From positions 186,001 through 250,000 of the forward strand of contig NZXX01000002.1 of assembly GCA_002702065.1 (NCBI GenBank): a DNA stretch of 64,000 nt, given 5' to 3'. Positions 27,930-37,539 of this stretch are shown here, one piece after another. Position 1 is the first letter of the stretch, and every line of letters begins with the position of its first letter. Source of the DNA: Anaerolineaceae bacterium (lineage in GTDB: Bacteria; Chloroflexota; Anaerolineae; Aggregatilineales; Phototrophicaceae). Both the position numbers and the translations under genes were made by a program. Below the pieces are notes generated by a model. It made no database searches, was not told the DNA's origin, and worked only from the letters and a program-made list of their open reading frames with translations.

Positions 27930-29645
27930 ATGGCAGATTCACCCGAAACCCTTGACCGGGTGCGTACGGACCTGAATGCCCGCAGCCGCACATTGGTCGG
28001 TGGTACAGATCGCGCTGGGGCGCGGGCTATGCTCAAGGCCATCGGCCTGACGGACGAAGACCTGGCAAAACCACTGATTGCGATTGCCAGCACCTGGACA
28101 GAAGTCGGCCCCTGCAACTTCGGTTTCCGCCGCCTCTCGGCCAAAATCAAAGAAGGTATTCGTGCAGCGGGCGGCACGCCGCTGGAATTTAACACCATCA
28201 GCATTAATGACGGTATCACGATGGGCACCGAAGGCATGAAGGCCTCGCTCATCAGCCGCGAGATGATCGCTGACTCGATTGAACTGGTCACACGCGCCAA
28301 CTACTTCGACGGTGTAATCGCACTGGCGGCTTGCGACAAGACCATCCCCGGCACCATTATGGGGTTGATCCGCCTGAATATCCCCTCGTTGATGCTGTAT
28401 GGTGGCACGATCCTGCCCGGCAGCTATCAGGGCAAGGATGTTGACCTGGTCAGCGTGTATGAAGCAATTGGCGCATATGGCGCGGGTAACCTGAGCGAAG
28501 AAGAACTGAAGGCGATTGAGAACGTTGCCTGCCCCGGGCCGGGTGCCTGTGGCGGCCAGTTCACAGCCAACACGATGGCGAACATTTCGCAGATTATGGG
28601 CATCTGCCCGATGGGTTACGGCGATGTGCCGGCTGAAGACCCGAAGAAAGATGACATCGCGTATCAGGCGGGGCAGTTAGTGCTCAAGCTGATTGAGAAC
28701 GATATGCGCCCGGACAAGCTGATCACCCGCACCGCACTGGAAAATGCTGTTGCGGCAGCGGCAGCGACGGCAGGCAGCACCAACGCGGTTCTGCATACGC
28801 TGGCCTTCGCGCGCGAAGCGGGCATCGAGTTCAGCATCGACGACATCGAAGCGATCAGCCGCCGCACGCCCATTATCGCCGACCTGCGCCCGACCGGGAA
28901 ATACGTCGCGGCGGATATGTACCGCGCGGGCGGTGTGCCGGTGCTGGTCAAACGCCTGATCGAAGGCGGCTACATGGACGGCAGCACCCTGACCGTGACG
29001 GGCAGCACGCTGGGCGAGGAAGCAGCCAAAGCGCAGGAAACCCCCGGCCAGCAAGTGATTCTGCCGCTGGACAAGCCGATCAAGGAAAGCGGTGGTCTGG
29101 TGGTGCTCAAGGGTAATCTCGCCCCGGATGGCGCAGTCGTCAAGCTGAAAGGGACGGAACCCACGTTCCATCGCGGCCCGGCACGCATCTTCAACCGGGA
29201 GGAAGACGCCTTCGAGGCGGTGCAGGCTCAGCAGATCAAGGCGGGTGATGTGGTCGTCATTCGTTACGAAGGCCCGGTCGGTGGCCCCGGCATGCGCGAG
29301 ATGCTGCAAACTACCGCCGCCATTGTCGGGCAGGGGCTGGGGCAGGATGTCATGCTCATCACCGATGGTCGTTTCTCTGGCGGAACGCGCGGCCTGTGCA
29401 TCGGCCATATCGCGCCCGAAGCGATGATCGGCGGCCCGCTCGGTTTGATCGAAGAAGGGGACATGATCGTCGTGGACATCGACAAGCGCAGCATCGATGT
29501 GGAACTGAGCGACGACGAACTGGCAAAACGCCGCGCTGCCTGGCAGGCTCCCGCGCCGCACTATACCAGCGGTGTGCTGGCGAAATATGCCCGGCTGGCC
29601 GCGCAGGCCAATCACGGCGCGACCTCGAATATTTTCAACGACTAA
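27930..29645 (+). CDS. ilvD: Dihydroxy-acid dehydratase
   Basis: This Fe-S dehydratase makes 2-oxoisovalerate and 2-oxo-3-methylvalerate in Val/Ile/Leu synthesis. At 571 residues it has the family length. Cluster cysteines sit in [10 protein letters not shown] and in [15 protein letters not shown]; the C-terminal [19 protein letters not shown] is diagnostic. ATG 27930 is chosen because AAAGGA precedes it and [10 protein letters not shown] is a normal beginning; the longer open frame (from 27489) runs through the divergent CAP gene. A TACAAT box is at 27877-27882. Confidence 0.97.
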   Translation: MADSPETLDRVRTDLNARSRTLVGGTDRAGARAMLKAIGLTDEDLAKPLIAIASTWTEVGPCNFGFRRLSAKIKEGIRAAGGTPLEFNTISINDGITMGTEGMKASLISREMIADSIELVTRANYFDGVIALAACDKTIPGTIMGLIRLNIPSLMLYGGTILPGSYQGKDVDLVSVYEAIGAYGAGNLSEEELKAIENVACPGPGACGGQFTANTMANISQIMGICPMGYGDVPAEDPKKDDIAYQAGQLVLKLIENDMRPDKLITRTALENAVAAAAATAGSTNAVLHTLAFAREAGIEFSIDDIEAISRRTPIIADLRPTGKYVAADMYRAGGVPVLVKRLIEGGYMDGSTLTVTGSTLGEEAAKAQETPGQQVILPLDKPIKESGGLVVLKGNLAPDGAVVKLKGTEPTFHRGPARIFNREEDAFEAVQAQQIKAGDVVVIRYEGPVGGPGMREMLQTTAAIVGQGLGQDVMLITDGRFSGGTRGLCIGHIAPEAMIGGPLGLIEEGDMIVVDIDKRSIDVELSDDELAKRRAAWQAPAPHYTSGVLAKYARLAAQANHGATSNIFND

Positions 29646-29666
29646 AGCAGGTGGGTGAATGTCTGC

Positions 29667-29699
29667 AGGGGCGCGGGGAACTGCGCCTCTGTTTATTTT
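29667..29699 (+). terminator. Rho-independent terminator after ilvD
   Basis: AGGGGCGC (29667-29674) pairs with GCGCCTCT (29683-29690), with one G-T pair, around an 8-nt loop and is followed by GTTTATTTT. It overlaps the last codons of the convergent Uma2 gene. Confidence 0.85.
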
Positions 29700-30229
29700 C
29701 CCTGAGCGAGTAATTCACGGATCGCTACACTGAAGCCCAGTAACGCGGTGCCGCCCTCAAGCGTATCGGTGGTCGTCAGAATCTGATCGTCGGCGTTGGG
29801 CTGATAGACTTCGACAAGCTGCTTTTCCGGGTACACCAGCCACACCATCTTGCTGCCCCGCGCGATGTATTGATGGGCTTTTGCCCGCAGATCGCTGTAG
29901 GTGTTGGAATCCGACTTGATTTCAACAGCCAGCAGCGGCGCAACTTTGGGGATTTGTTCGTCATCTGTGCGATTGATGGACACATCCGGTCGGCAGGGCC
30001 AGCCATCAAGCTCATGCGCGACTTCCGTTGCCACGACGTAATCCGGCAGCGTGTTTGTATCCATCCAGACCCCTAAGTAAAATGCAATGCGCGCCTGAAT
30101 CATGCCGTGAATCAGGTTTGGGGAATCCTCAATAATTTCCCCCTCGGCGGTCAGGTCAAAGTGTTTATCGGGGTTATTTTCGACGATTTCCACAAATTCC
30201 TGAATCGATACACCTGTTCTTGCAACCAT
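29693..30229 (-). CDS. Uma2 family putative endonuclease (DUF820)
   Basis: This is a 178-residue protein of the PD-(D/E)XK-like Uma2 family, widespread in Chloroflexota and cyanobacteria. The core RPDVSINRTDDEQIPKVAPLLAVEIKSDS holds the Asp and the ExK pair, and the following KAHQYIARGSKMVWLVYPEKQ is typical. The biological role of this family is not established. It is convergent with ilvD. Confidence 0.9.
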   Translation of the reverse strand: MVARTGVSIQEFVEIVENNPDKHFDLTAEGEIIEDSPNLIHGMIQARIAFYLGVWMDTNTLPDYVVATEVAHELDGWPCRPDVSINRTDDEQIPKVAPLLAVEIKSDSNTYSDLRAKAHQYIARGSKMVWLVYPEKQLVEVYQPNADDQILTTTDTLEGGTALLGFSVAIRELLAQGK

Positions 30230-30353
30230 CGCATGCCTGCCTTAAACCGCTTCTGCGTATATTATACACCAACGTACATTCACCTCTTGCCGCGTGCTGT
30301 ATTCCAACCCATAATCTGGCATGATGATTACTGCACACCCAGGACACACACTT

Positions 30354-31151
30354 ATGCCCAAATTTATCCTCACCATTATTGATGGTTGCCGCCCGGATGG
30401 TCTGGCGCAGGCCAATACGCCGCATATTGATTCGATCTGGCAGCATGGCGCCTATAGCTGGCAGGCACAGTCCGTCATGCCCAGCATCAGCCTGCCGTGC
30501 CACACGTCGATGTTCCGCAGCGTGCCGCCCCAGGTTCATGGCATCACCGACAACCTGTACATGCCCTCGGCGGCCCAGTTCCCCAGCATCCTCGAAGTCG
30601 CTGCCGAGGCCGACCTGCGCAATATGTTTTTCGCAAGCTGGGAAGAACTGCGCGATCTGGCGGCGCCGGGTAGCCTGGAAGTCGGCTATTACCGCCACTA
30701 CCGCTACGGACGCGACAACGACTCGCTCACCATGAACATCGCCATTCCGCATATTGTGGACGAACAGCCGGATTTTGCTGTCATCTATCTGGGTGATGTC
30801 GATATGACCGGTCACTCGCACGGCTGGATGTCACCGGAATATATCGCCCAGATCGAGTCCAATGACCGTAATATCGGTGACCTGCTGCGAGCGCTGGACG
30901 AGCACAACCTGCGCGACCAGTACACCCTGATGGTCATTTCCGATCATGGCGGTCACGAGCATATGCACGGCACCAATGAACCCGAAGATATGACGATTAT
31001 CTGGATGTTGAACGGCCCCGGCATCAAACCGGGCTATGAGGTAGCTGCACCCATTACGCTGCTTGATACCGCCCCGACCATTGCCCACGCACTCGGATTA
31101 ACGCGCCCTGACAAGTGGCAGGGCCAGCCCATCACCGACGCCTTTCGCTGA
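30354..31151 (+). CDS. Alkaline phosphatase-superfamily phosphodiesterase/pyrophosphatase
   Basis: This 265-residue enzyme of the nucleotide pyrophosphatase/phosphodiesterase type has a metal-binding Asp in TIIDGCRPDG, the nucleophile region SVMPSISLPCHTSM, and further ligands in YLGDVDMTGHSHG and MVISDHGGHEH. ATG 30354 is chosen because AGGACA lies just upstream and the preceding residues of the longer frame (30321) are unlike the family. Its substrate is unknown. It precedes an MFS transporter on the same strand. Confidence 0.9.
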   Translation: MPKFILTIIDGCRPDGLAQANTPHIDSIWQHGAYSWQAQSVMPSISLPCHTSMFRSVPPQVHGITDNLYMPSAAQFPSILEVAAEADLRNMFFASWEELRDLAAPGSLEVGYYRHYRYGRDNDSLTMNIAIPHIVDEQPDFAVIYLGDVDMTGHSHGWMSPEYIAQIESNDRNIGDLLRALDEHNLRDQYTLMVISDHGGHEHMHGTNEPEDMTIIWMLNGPGIKPGYEVAAPITLLDTAPTIAHALGLTRPDKWQGQPITDAFR

Positions 31152-31277
31152 TTGCCCGCAGGGACGACATCTCAGGGGCACATGATGTCGTGCCCTTACC
31201 TTTATTCCCCCTTGTACAGTGCCGCCAGCCCGCTGATAATGTTAAATATTCTTTAAGACTGTATTATCCGGGGCTAT

Positions 31278-32546
31278 ATGCTGCCTGCTGCACGTCGACT
31301 TCGTTCTCCTGAGTACCTCGTTCACCTGATGGGTGCAGGCGTCGCGCTGGCGTTGTTTGCCGACCTGGCGCTGTATGTCGTGCTGCCCACCCATACCCAA
31401 CAAGCTGGAATCCTGCTGGTCGATGTCGGCCTGATGCTGTCAGCGAACCGGCTGATCCGCATCTTCCTCAACGGCCCCTACGGCATGCTCATCGAGCGCG
31501 TGCCCCGCCGCCCGATTCTGCTCCTGTCGCAGATTTTTGGCATCATCGCGGCGCTGATGTACGTCACCACCGGCTTCTGGCCGCTGCTGGCCGGGCGTTT
31601 GCTGTGGGGCATGGCGTGGTCCGGATTCTGGCTGGCTGGCAATACGGCGGTGCTGGATGTCGCCACCAGCGCCAACCGGGGCAAACTGGTCGGGCGCTAT
31701 CACATGTGGTCATTCGCCGGTTATGTCGGCGGCGCGTTGTTCGGCGGCCTGCTGACGGATCAAATCGGCTATCAGGCGACGTTTGCCGTGTTTGCCTGTG
31801 GCGGCGTGACGGCTTTTATCCTGTGGCTGCTGCTGCTGCCAGAGACTCGCCCGGCAGCTTCACCAACCCCTGCGCCCGAATCAAATGCGCAGCGGCCAGA
31901 ACCCAAGCCGCAAAAACAGTCGAATCTGGTGCCGATTGCAACGGCAACCGTCATCATGGGCCTGAACTGGCTGATCTTTCTGGGTATCGTCGGCGCTGTG
32001 CTGGCGCTGCTGCTGCAGGACCGCGTTGGTGATTCGCTGGCTGTCGGATTGATCATTATCCCCCTGACGACCCTGACCGGGCTGGTCGCGGCGGGCAAGG
32101 ACCTGCTCAGTTTGCTGGCGGCCCCGATCTCTGGTGCGCTGTCCGACGCCATTGGCAGCCGCTGGACGATTATCATCATAGCGCTGGCCGCCGGGGTAAT
32201 GGCGCTGCTGCTGGTGGCCTTTGGTGCTGGCCTGATGGTCATCCCCGGTTTGCTGCTCGGCGCGGTCATCACCAGCATCCTGCAAACCCAGTCAACCGCC
32301 TTGATGGGCGATTATGCCGGGTACAACCGACAGGGACGGCTGCTGGGCACCATCAGCACCGCCGGCGACATCGGGGCGGCAACCGGCCCGCTGCTGGCGT
32401 TCTTTCTGATCGAGCAGGGTTGGTCGCTCCAGCAAATTTTCCTCGGCGCGACGGTCCTGCTGGCTGTGATCCTCCCCTGGACCATCTGGGTCAACTGGCG
32501 TTACGCACGCACCGGGCATGTCGCCCAATCCATCGTTCAAGCATGA
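31278..32546 (+). CDS. Major facilitator superfamily transporter
   Basis: This 422-residue integral membrane protein has about 12 hydrophobic helices in two halves, joined by a hydrophilic loop near residues 195-215 rich in Pro, Glu and Lys. The loop 2-3 signature is seen as GPYGMLIERVPRRPILLLSQ. The substrate is not evident; drug or sugar efflux are possible. It follows the phosphodiesterase gene by 126 bp. Confidence 0.88.
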   Translation: MLPAARRLRSPEYLVHLMGAGVALALFADLALYVVLPTHTQQAGILLVDVGLMLSANRLIRIFLNGPYGMLIERVPRRPILLLSQIFGIIAALMYVTTGFWPLLAGRLLWGMAWSGFWLAGNTAVLDVATSANRGKLVGRYHMWSFAGYVGGALFGGLLTDQIGYQATFAVFACGGVTAFILWLLLLPETRPAASPTPAPESNAQRPEPKPQKQSNLVPIATATVIMGLNWLIFLGIVGAVLALLLQDRVGDSLAVGLIIIPLTTLTGLVAAGKDLLSLLAAPISGALSDAIGSRWTIIIIALAAGVMALLLVAFGAGLMVIPGLLLGAVITSILQTQSTALMGDYAGYNRQGRLLGTISTAGDIGAATGPLLAFFLIEQGWSLQQIFLGATVLLAVILPWTIWVNWRYARTGHVAQSIVQA

Positions 32547-32731
32547 GATTGAGCGTGCATGTTTTCTCGAATACTGCGGTGACATACCACGCGGCGGCTG
32601 GCAGAAATAAAAACCAGAAAGGTCCTCTGGTCGTACCTTTATCCAAAATTCACATAATTTTCGGCTTACAGAAAGATTCATCACCGTATAATGCAGAATG
32701 ATATTGTCTTGTAACAGAGGAATGCAAGTAA

Positions 32732-33130
32732 GTGAGTGTCACTGTCCGCTGGGCCAATTCTGAGCAAACGATCTCGTGTCTGGTTTTTAAACGACCCTGG
32801 ACATGGGACGAATTTTATACGACCTACAAAACCGCCTGGACAATGACCAACAGCGTTGATCATCAGGTCGACATCATCCTGGATATGTCGCACAGCCGTC
32901 CCTTCCCGGTCGGCAGCCTGCCGCATCTGATTCACCATCCCTACCGGCCCCATGCCAACCGAGGCGTTGTCGTGGTCGTTACGCCGATGCGTGGTTACAT
33001 CGAAACCCTGCTCAATGTGGCCCGCAGACGTAAGCTTGCCGTCGTGGCGAACTTCTATATTGCGGATAATATGGAAGATGCTTATGCAACCATCGCCGCC
33101 AAACGGCATACGATTACCAAAGGCCAATGA
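32732..33130 (+). CDS. Small paralogous protein A, possibly STAS/SpoIIAA-like
   Basis: This 132-residue cytoplasmic protein starts at GTG 32732 with AGAGG 11 nt upstream, and a TATAAT box is at 32687-32692. It is a paralogue of the next gene: both begin with V-x-W, then an Ile-rich strand, PW-T/S-W-D/E-F, and a VD.I.D.. strand. Strand-helix alternation and the VDIILDMS core resemble STAS/SpoIIAA-like domains, but this fold call is inference. The two genes are 4 nt apart and so surely co-transcribed. Confidence 0.72.
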   Translation: MSVTVRWANSEQTISCLVFKRPWTWDEFYTTYKTAWTMTNSVDHQVDIILDMSHSRPFPVGSLPHLIHHPYRPHANRGVVVVVTPMRGYIETLLNVARRRKLAVVANFYIADNMEDAYATIAAKRHTITKGQ

Positions 33131-33134
33131 CACA

Positions 33135-33539
33135 ATGGGCGTCAGATGGATATGGGAGAACGAAGAACAAACGATTGTGCGCTTTACGTTTGTTGACCCC
33201 TGGTCCTGGGAGGATTTTCTCACGGCGAATGCTGAGGCTGGTGACATCGTCGCCAACCTGAATCACGTGGTTGACGCTATTTTTGATTTTCGCGCTGGCG
33301 GGAATCTCCCCTTAGGGGCCATTTCCGTATTTGGGACAGCCGGTCAAAAATCGCTGGAAACACCGACTGAAGGTCTGACGGTGGTGATCGGCATGAACAG
33401 CTTCATGCGGACAATGTACAACGTGATCGTCCGTATTCATCCAGAGCTGAAGACGATTGTGCGGATTGCCAGCGATGATGATGAAGCCCTTGCCATCATC
33501 GCGACTGCCCACCTCGAGATTTTAGACAGCGACAGTTAA
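33135..33539 (+). CDS. Small paralogous protein B, possibly STAS/SpoIIAA-like
   Basis: This 134-residue protein is the second of the tandem pair, with the same layout: VRWIWENEEQTIVRF, PWSWEDF, VVDAIFDF, a Gly-rich turn, and a C-terminal VVIGMNSFMRTMYNV helix. ATG 33135 is chosen as the first start after the stop of gene A. Its last 18 nt overlap the end of the convergent SDR gene. The paralogues may form a heterodimer. Function is not known. Confidence 0.72.
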   Translation: MGVRWIWENEEQTIVRFTFVDPWSWEDFLTANAEAGDIVANLNHVVDAIFDFRAGGNLPLGAISVFGTAGQKSLETPTEGLTVVIGMNSFMRTMYNVIVRIHPELKTIVRIASDDDEALAIIATAHLEILDSDS

Positions 33540-34394
33540 ACCCGTCATCTCGGCGCTGATTTTCCACAGGCGTCGGGCTGCTTCCTCATCCTGTGCCGCC
33601 TTCGATGGCTCCACGACCCTGGCATCCACAAAATACTGACCACTTACATTCTGCACTTCAGGCGATGTCGCCAGATAAATCGGTGTGGTAGCGCCTTCTT
33701 CCGGCGATTTGAGGATGATGGGCGCGATGGTCTTGTAAAACAGGTTCCCCAGCAGATTGTTGTTGTTCTGGCCGAACCCGCTGGCAATCGAGCCAGGATG
33801 CAGCGCGTTCGCCGTGACGCCGGTGCCTGCCAACTGCCGCGCGAGTTCACGCGTGAACAGAATGTTCGCCAGTTTGCTCTGCCCGTAGGCGGCAAAGCCC
33901 ATCAGACCCCACGACTTTTTGCCATCCAGATTGTCGAAATCGATGCCCTTGACCATGCGGTGCGCGTCCGACGACACGTTGATAACCCGTGATGGGGCGC
34001 TGGCTTTTAACATATCCAGCAGCAGATTGGTCAGCAGGAAGTAGTTCAGATGATTGAGCGCGAAGGTCATTTCATAGCCATCAGCCGTCTCTTTGCGCTT
34101 GCTGAAGTAAGCCCCCGCATTGTTGAGCAAAACATCCAGCCGGTCAAATTCACGCTTAAAATCAGCGGCCAGCGTCCGCACCTGATCCATTACGGACAAA
34201 TCGGCGATCAGGCTGTGCACAAATTTGCTGCCGGTATACTGCTTGATTTCGGATATTGCACGCTCGGTTTTTTCGGGGTTACGCCCCACCAGCACCACCG
34301 TCGCGCCCATACGGGTCAGTTCGCAGGCGGCAACTTTGCCGATGCCATTGGTTGCACCCGTTACCAATATCACTTTTCCACTCATATCGACCAT
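33522..34394 (-). CDS. Short-chain dehydrogenase/reductase (SDR), copy 1
   Basis: This NAD(P)-dependent oxidoreductase of 290 residues has the classical SDR motifs: TGATNGIG for the cofactor (about residues 12-19), NNAGA (about 89-93), a catalytic Ser in RVINVSSDAH (about 137) and YGQSKLAN (Tyr/Lys about 171/175). It belongs to the retinol-dehydrogenase-like group common in environmental bacteria. A tandem paralogue of equal length lies 42 bp upstream, so both are probably co-transcribed. Confidence 0.92.
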   Translation of the reverse strand: MVDMSGKVILVTGATNGIGKVAACELTRMGATVVLVGRNPEKTERAISEIKQYTGSKFVHSLIADLSVMDQVRTLAADFKREFDRLDVLLNNAGAYFSKRKETADGYEMTFALNHLNYFLLTNLLLDMLKASAPSRVINVSSDAHRMVKGIDFDNLDGKKSWGLMGFAAYGQSKLANILFTRELARQLAGTGVTANALHPGSIASGFGQNNNNLLGNLFYKTIAPIILKSPEEGATTPIYLATSPEVQNVSGQYFVDARVVEPSKAAQDEEAARRLWKISAEMTGLTVAV

Positions 34395-34436
34395 AACAAT
34401 AACGCTCCTATCACTCGATTGGTGTTCAGTCCATCC

Positions 34437-35309
34437 TTATCCGGTAGCTACCTCTGCCAGACCAACCATCTCGGCGCTGATCGCCCATAAACGGCGGGCT
34501 GCCTCGTCATCCTGGGCAGCGGGCGCGGGTTGAACCGGATGGCCGTTGCTGAAGTAAAGCCCGGTCTGGCCCGCAGCTTCGGGGGAGGATGCCACATAAA
34601 TCGATGTTTGGGCACCCTGTTCCGGCGTTTTCATCACCAGGGGCGCGATGGCTCCGGCTATCCTGCCGAAGATGCCGCCCGCTCCGCTCCAGATTCCGGT
34701 AGCGACCACGCCGGGATGCACGGCGTTTGCGGTGACACCCGTGCCTTCCAGCCTACGGGCCAGTTCGCGGGTGAACAGAATGTTCGCCAGTTTGGTACGC
34801 CCATAGGCACGATAACCCGCGCGGCCCCAGTCATGTTCGCTTTGCAGGTTGTCAAAATCCAGCCGGACACTGCGATGTGCATCCGACGCGACATTGATCA
34901 CACGCGCCGGTGCGCTGGCTTTTAACTTATCCAGCAGCAGGTAGGTCAGCAGAAAATAGCTCAGGTGATTCAGCGCGAACATCCGCTCGAAACCTTCCGG
35001 CGTGATGTGGCGTTGGCTCGCCCCGGCCCCGGCATTATTTACCAGCACATCGAGCCGGTCATAACGGTTCAGGAATGTTTCGGCCAGTGTGCGTACATCG
35101 GTCATCAGCGACAGGTCCGCCCGCAGGCTGTCGACCTGTGCGTCAGGGGCCTGCTGCCGGATTTCTTCAACCGTTGCCTGCAACTTCTCGGCGTTCCGCC
35201 CGGCAATGACGGTTGTCGCACCCATTCTGGCCAGTTCCCGCGCTGTCACCTGGCCGATGCCATTGGTCGCGCCTGTCACCAGCACCACTTTGCCGCGCAT
35301 ATCTGCCAT
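34437..35309 (-). CDS. Short-chain dehydrogenase/reductase (SDR), copy 2
   Basis: This is a 290-residue SDR very similar to copy 1 next to it, with TGATNGIG, NNAGAG, RVINVASDAH and YGRTKLAN. Note that the first catalytic serine of copy 1 (NVSSDAH) is read NVASDAH here, which keeps the second Ser only. The start ATG 35309 is chosen because MADMRGKVVLVTGAT matches the family; the open frame extends further upstream without a start of that kind. The pair likely arose by duplication. Confidence 0.92.
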   Translation of the reverse strand: MADMRGKVVLVTGATNGIGQVTARELARMGATTVIAGRNAEKLQATVEEIRQQAPDAQVDSLRADLSLMTDVRTLAETFLNRYDRLDVLVNNAGAGASQRHITPEGFERMFALNHLSYFLLTYLLLDKLKASAPARVINVASDAHRSVRLDFDNLQSEHDWGRAGYRAYGRTKLANILFTRELARRLEGTGVTANAVHPGVVATGIWSGAGGIFGRIAGAIAPLVMKTPEQGAQTSIYVASSPEAAGQTGLYFSNGHPVQPAPAAQDDEAARRLWAISAEMVGLAEVATG

Positions 35310-35587
35310 GTATCCACCCCAGGCTGCACTTTGCGAATATGCATATTGTAAGGGGTGAACATGGGCACGGGATGAGAACACACTTACCCCTTTGTAAACA
35401 TCCTTTGACTGCCTCGCGACACCGCCCACACGCGGCTGGTTGTTCTGGTGCAGGCGCGGACAGTCATGCAGGCAGCTCGGCTGGCTACCGCGACCCGTAA
35501 GTCCGGTAGCAAACGTCACCGCCGTTGTTAAACTGCATCCTGAAACGGCAAGGGCGCACGCATGCACGCCCTCAGTCCGGGAATTAG

Positions 35588-36766
35588 CTAAACAAAATCG
35601 ACGCGTACGCCGCCATGCCGCACGCCATGCCACGCCAGTGCCGTCGCAATGACCGTGTCGTCATGCAGGCCAGCCGGTGCGCCATAGCGATAGCCGCCGC
35701 CCGGCAGCGTTTCCTCAGCATAGGCGGCCAGCTCGTTGAGCAGGGTTTCATCCGGCAGCAGGGCAATGTCCTCTTTTTCGATGGCGAGTGCCAGCGCCTG
35801 GATTAAGGGCCCCTTGCTCTGCGCCGTCATCTGGAATGACCGCACTGGCAGACCTGCCTCTTGCAGCGCCTCGATGTTGGGCCCGCCGATACTGTTGGCT
35901 TCCGCCCAGATCACCGCTGGCTGCCACTGGTCGCAGAAGCTCTGCAAGCGCTGCCGCTGGCGTGCCCAGTTCATCTGACGGAAGCGATCCATCGCCACCA
36001 TTTCACGGCTGTCGGCGTCGATGATGGCGATCACGGTGTAATCGTTCTGGCGGCCCCAGTCCAGCCCGGCCACATACTGCCGCCCCTGCACCGGAGTCGC
36101 GTCGAGTGCGGCGGTGGCTGCTTCGCGAATGCCGCGAAAGACCTGTCCTTCATCATCGACAAATTCCGCCAGATATTCGGCCCGCCACACCCGTTCCGGC
36201 GTCATCTGATGGATGTCCTCCAGTTCGCTTTGCGCGATCAGCGGGTTGTCGTATGAGGAAAACCGGAACGACCGCCACTGCCGGTTCGCGGTGTCCAACC
36301 CCTGTTGATACACCTCCCAGAACCAGTTACGCCCGTTGGGGCTGCTCAGAAACAGGGCGGACCCTTCGCGTTCCAGCAGCATGGGCCGCACCACTTCGGG
36401 CCACACGGTCGGGGCCATGAACGCCGCCTCGTCCAGCACCGCCAGATCAAGCCCGGCGCCGCGCAGGTTATCCGCATAAAATGTGCTGCGGATCGCCAGC
36501 ATCCCGCCATTGGCCAGGTCCATGCGTCGTTCGGCTTCATTGACACGCAGACCACCCAGATGACTGCACGCGGCTTTGACATCGCGCCACACCTGGCCCG
36601 CCGTCTGATAGGTCGGCACCAGCCACCAGCAGCGCCCGCCGGTCAGAAAGCGCGTGACGACCAGCAGTTTGCCCACCTCGGTCTTGCCAAAGCGCCGCCC
36701 GCAGGCCACCACCTTAAAGCGCGCCTCAGTTCTGAGAATGATCTCTTGACCAGTATGGGGTTTCAT
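35588..36766 (-). CDS. Phage terminase large subunit (TerL)
   Basis: This DNA-packaging motor protein of 392 residues has an ATPase half with Walker A in CGRRFGKTEVG and Walker B LAVLDEAAF, and a nuclease half with GLDWGRQNDYTVI (first Asp), EANSIGGPN and the final DDTVIATALA. All motifs expected for activity are present. The start MKPHTGQE at 36766 is chosen over the ATG at 36796, which has no ribosome site. It overlaps the small subunit by 41 nt. No portal, capsid or integrase gene is adjacent. Confidence 0.92.
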   Translation of the reverse strand: MKPHTGQEIILRTEARFKVVACGRRFGKTEVGKLLVVTRFLTGGRCWWLVPTYQTAGQVWRDVKAACSHLGGLRVNEAERRMDLANGGMLAIRSTFYADNLRGAGLDLAVLDEAAFMAPTVWPEVVRPMLLEREGSALFLSSPNGRNWFWEVYQQGLDTANRQWRSFRFSSYDNPLIAQSELEDIHQMTPERVWRAEYLAEFVDDEGQVFRGIREAATAALDATPVQGRQYVAGLDWGRQNDYTVIAIIDADSREMVAMDRFRQMNWARQRQRLQSFCDQWQPAVIWAEANSIGGPNIEALQEAGLPVRSFQMTAQSKGPLIQALALAIEKEDIALLPDETLLNELAAYAEETLPGGGYRYGAPAGLHDDTVIATALAWHGVRHGGVRVDFV

Positions 36767-37217
36767 GAGTTGTACCGTCTGGATCGATGAATTCAATGCG
36801 AATAACCTGTTCCCCAGTTTGTGGCAGCTCTTTCGACAGTTTGATGATTTTGTCGATCATCTGATTGAGGGCGGTAGCCCGCTGGTTTAAGGGGGCTTCG
36901 TCGATCACTTCTTCGATGGATTCCGACAGGCGGATCGCATCTTCGATCATTGAGAGCAGCAGATGCGTACTGGCACGCTCCAGCAAATTATCCGGTTCCG
37001 GTCGGTCACGAATCGCTTGTTTGTAAGCCGCTAGCTGGGTCCGTAACTGAGCCAGCCCATCACCGCGCGAAGCAGGCGGCGCAGGTTTTTTACCGTGTGC
37101 CCAGCGTCGCAGCGTTGCGACAGGCACCCCGGTCTCGGTGCTGGTTTGCGGATAATCGCCATTATTGGCCGCCAGACGATCCAGCGCAGCCTGTCGTTGT
37201 TCCTCGCTGTAACGCAT
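36726..37217 (-). CDS. Phage terminase small subunit-like protein
   Basis: This 163-residue protein has an N-terminal HTH (MRYSEEQRQAALDRLAANNG, then TSTETGVPVATLRRWAHGKK) followed by a helical oligomerisation region. It is upstream of TerL with overlap, so it is probably the DNA-recognition small subunit. The start MRYSEEQ (37217) is chosen over 37253, which would add an unusual N-terminus. Confidence 0.78.
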   Translation of the reverse strand: MRYSEEQRQAALDRLAANNGDYPQTSTETGVPVATLRRWAHGKKPAPPASRGDGLAQLRTQLAAYKQAIRDRPEPDNLLERASTHLLLSMIEDAIRLSESIEEVIDEAPLNQRATALNQMIDKIIKLSKELPQTGEQVIRIEFIDPDGTTHETPYWSRDHSQN

Positions 37218-37539
37218 GACTGCCCCTTTCGCGTCTCTATCGACCAGAGTCAACCAGAGGCGAATCGCATGGCTGCCACCCGCCTCTGTGTTTACGTATC
37301 CGGAACAGCACCGGCAGACTCACCCTCCGGTTGCAATAGCGGTTAACGGCCCGGAATATCCTTCAGGGTTGCCGTCCGCGCTGCGCAGTCCTCATTCCGT
37401 TAGACTAACTATAGCACTAATGTTCTACAATGGGTGTACACATGTTCTCTTTTTCGTAGGACCTTTCAACTATTGTGAAAAGCGTAAATTACCATTAAGT
37501 TCAAGATGGTTTATCAATACAATCATCTGGTTCAGGCTC
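37218..37539. other. Intergenic stretch between TerS and haem-binding gene
   Basis: About 320 bp separates these divergent genes and should hold both promoters. A TACAAT box is at 37425-37430. A 12-mer GTACACATGTTC (37436-37447) is one base off a LexA box. No further gene is seen. Confidence 0.45.

Noticed and set aside
37436..37447. GTACACATGTTC as a third LexA box, between TerS and the haem-binding gene
   Set aside because: One base of the conserved half-site differs and the flanks do not match the two perfect boxes; it may be chance.
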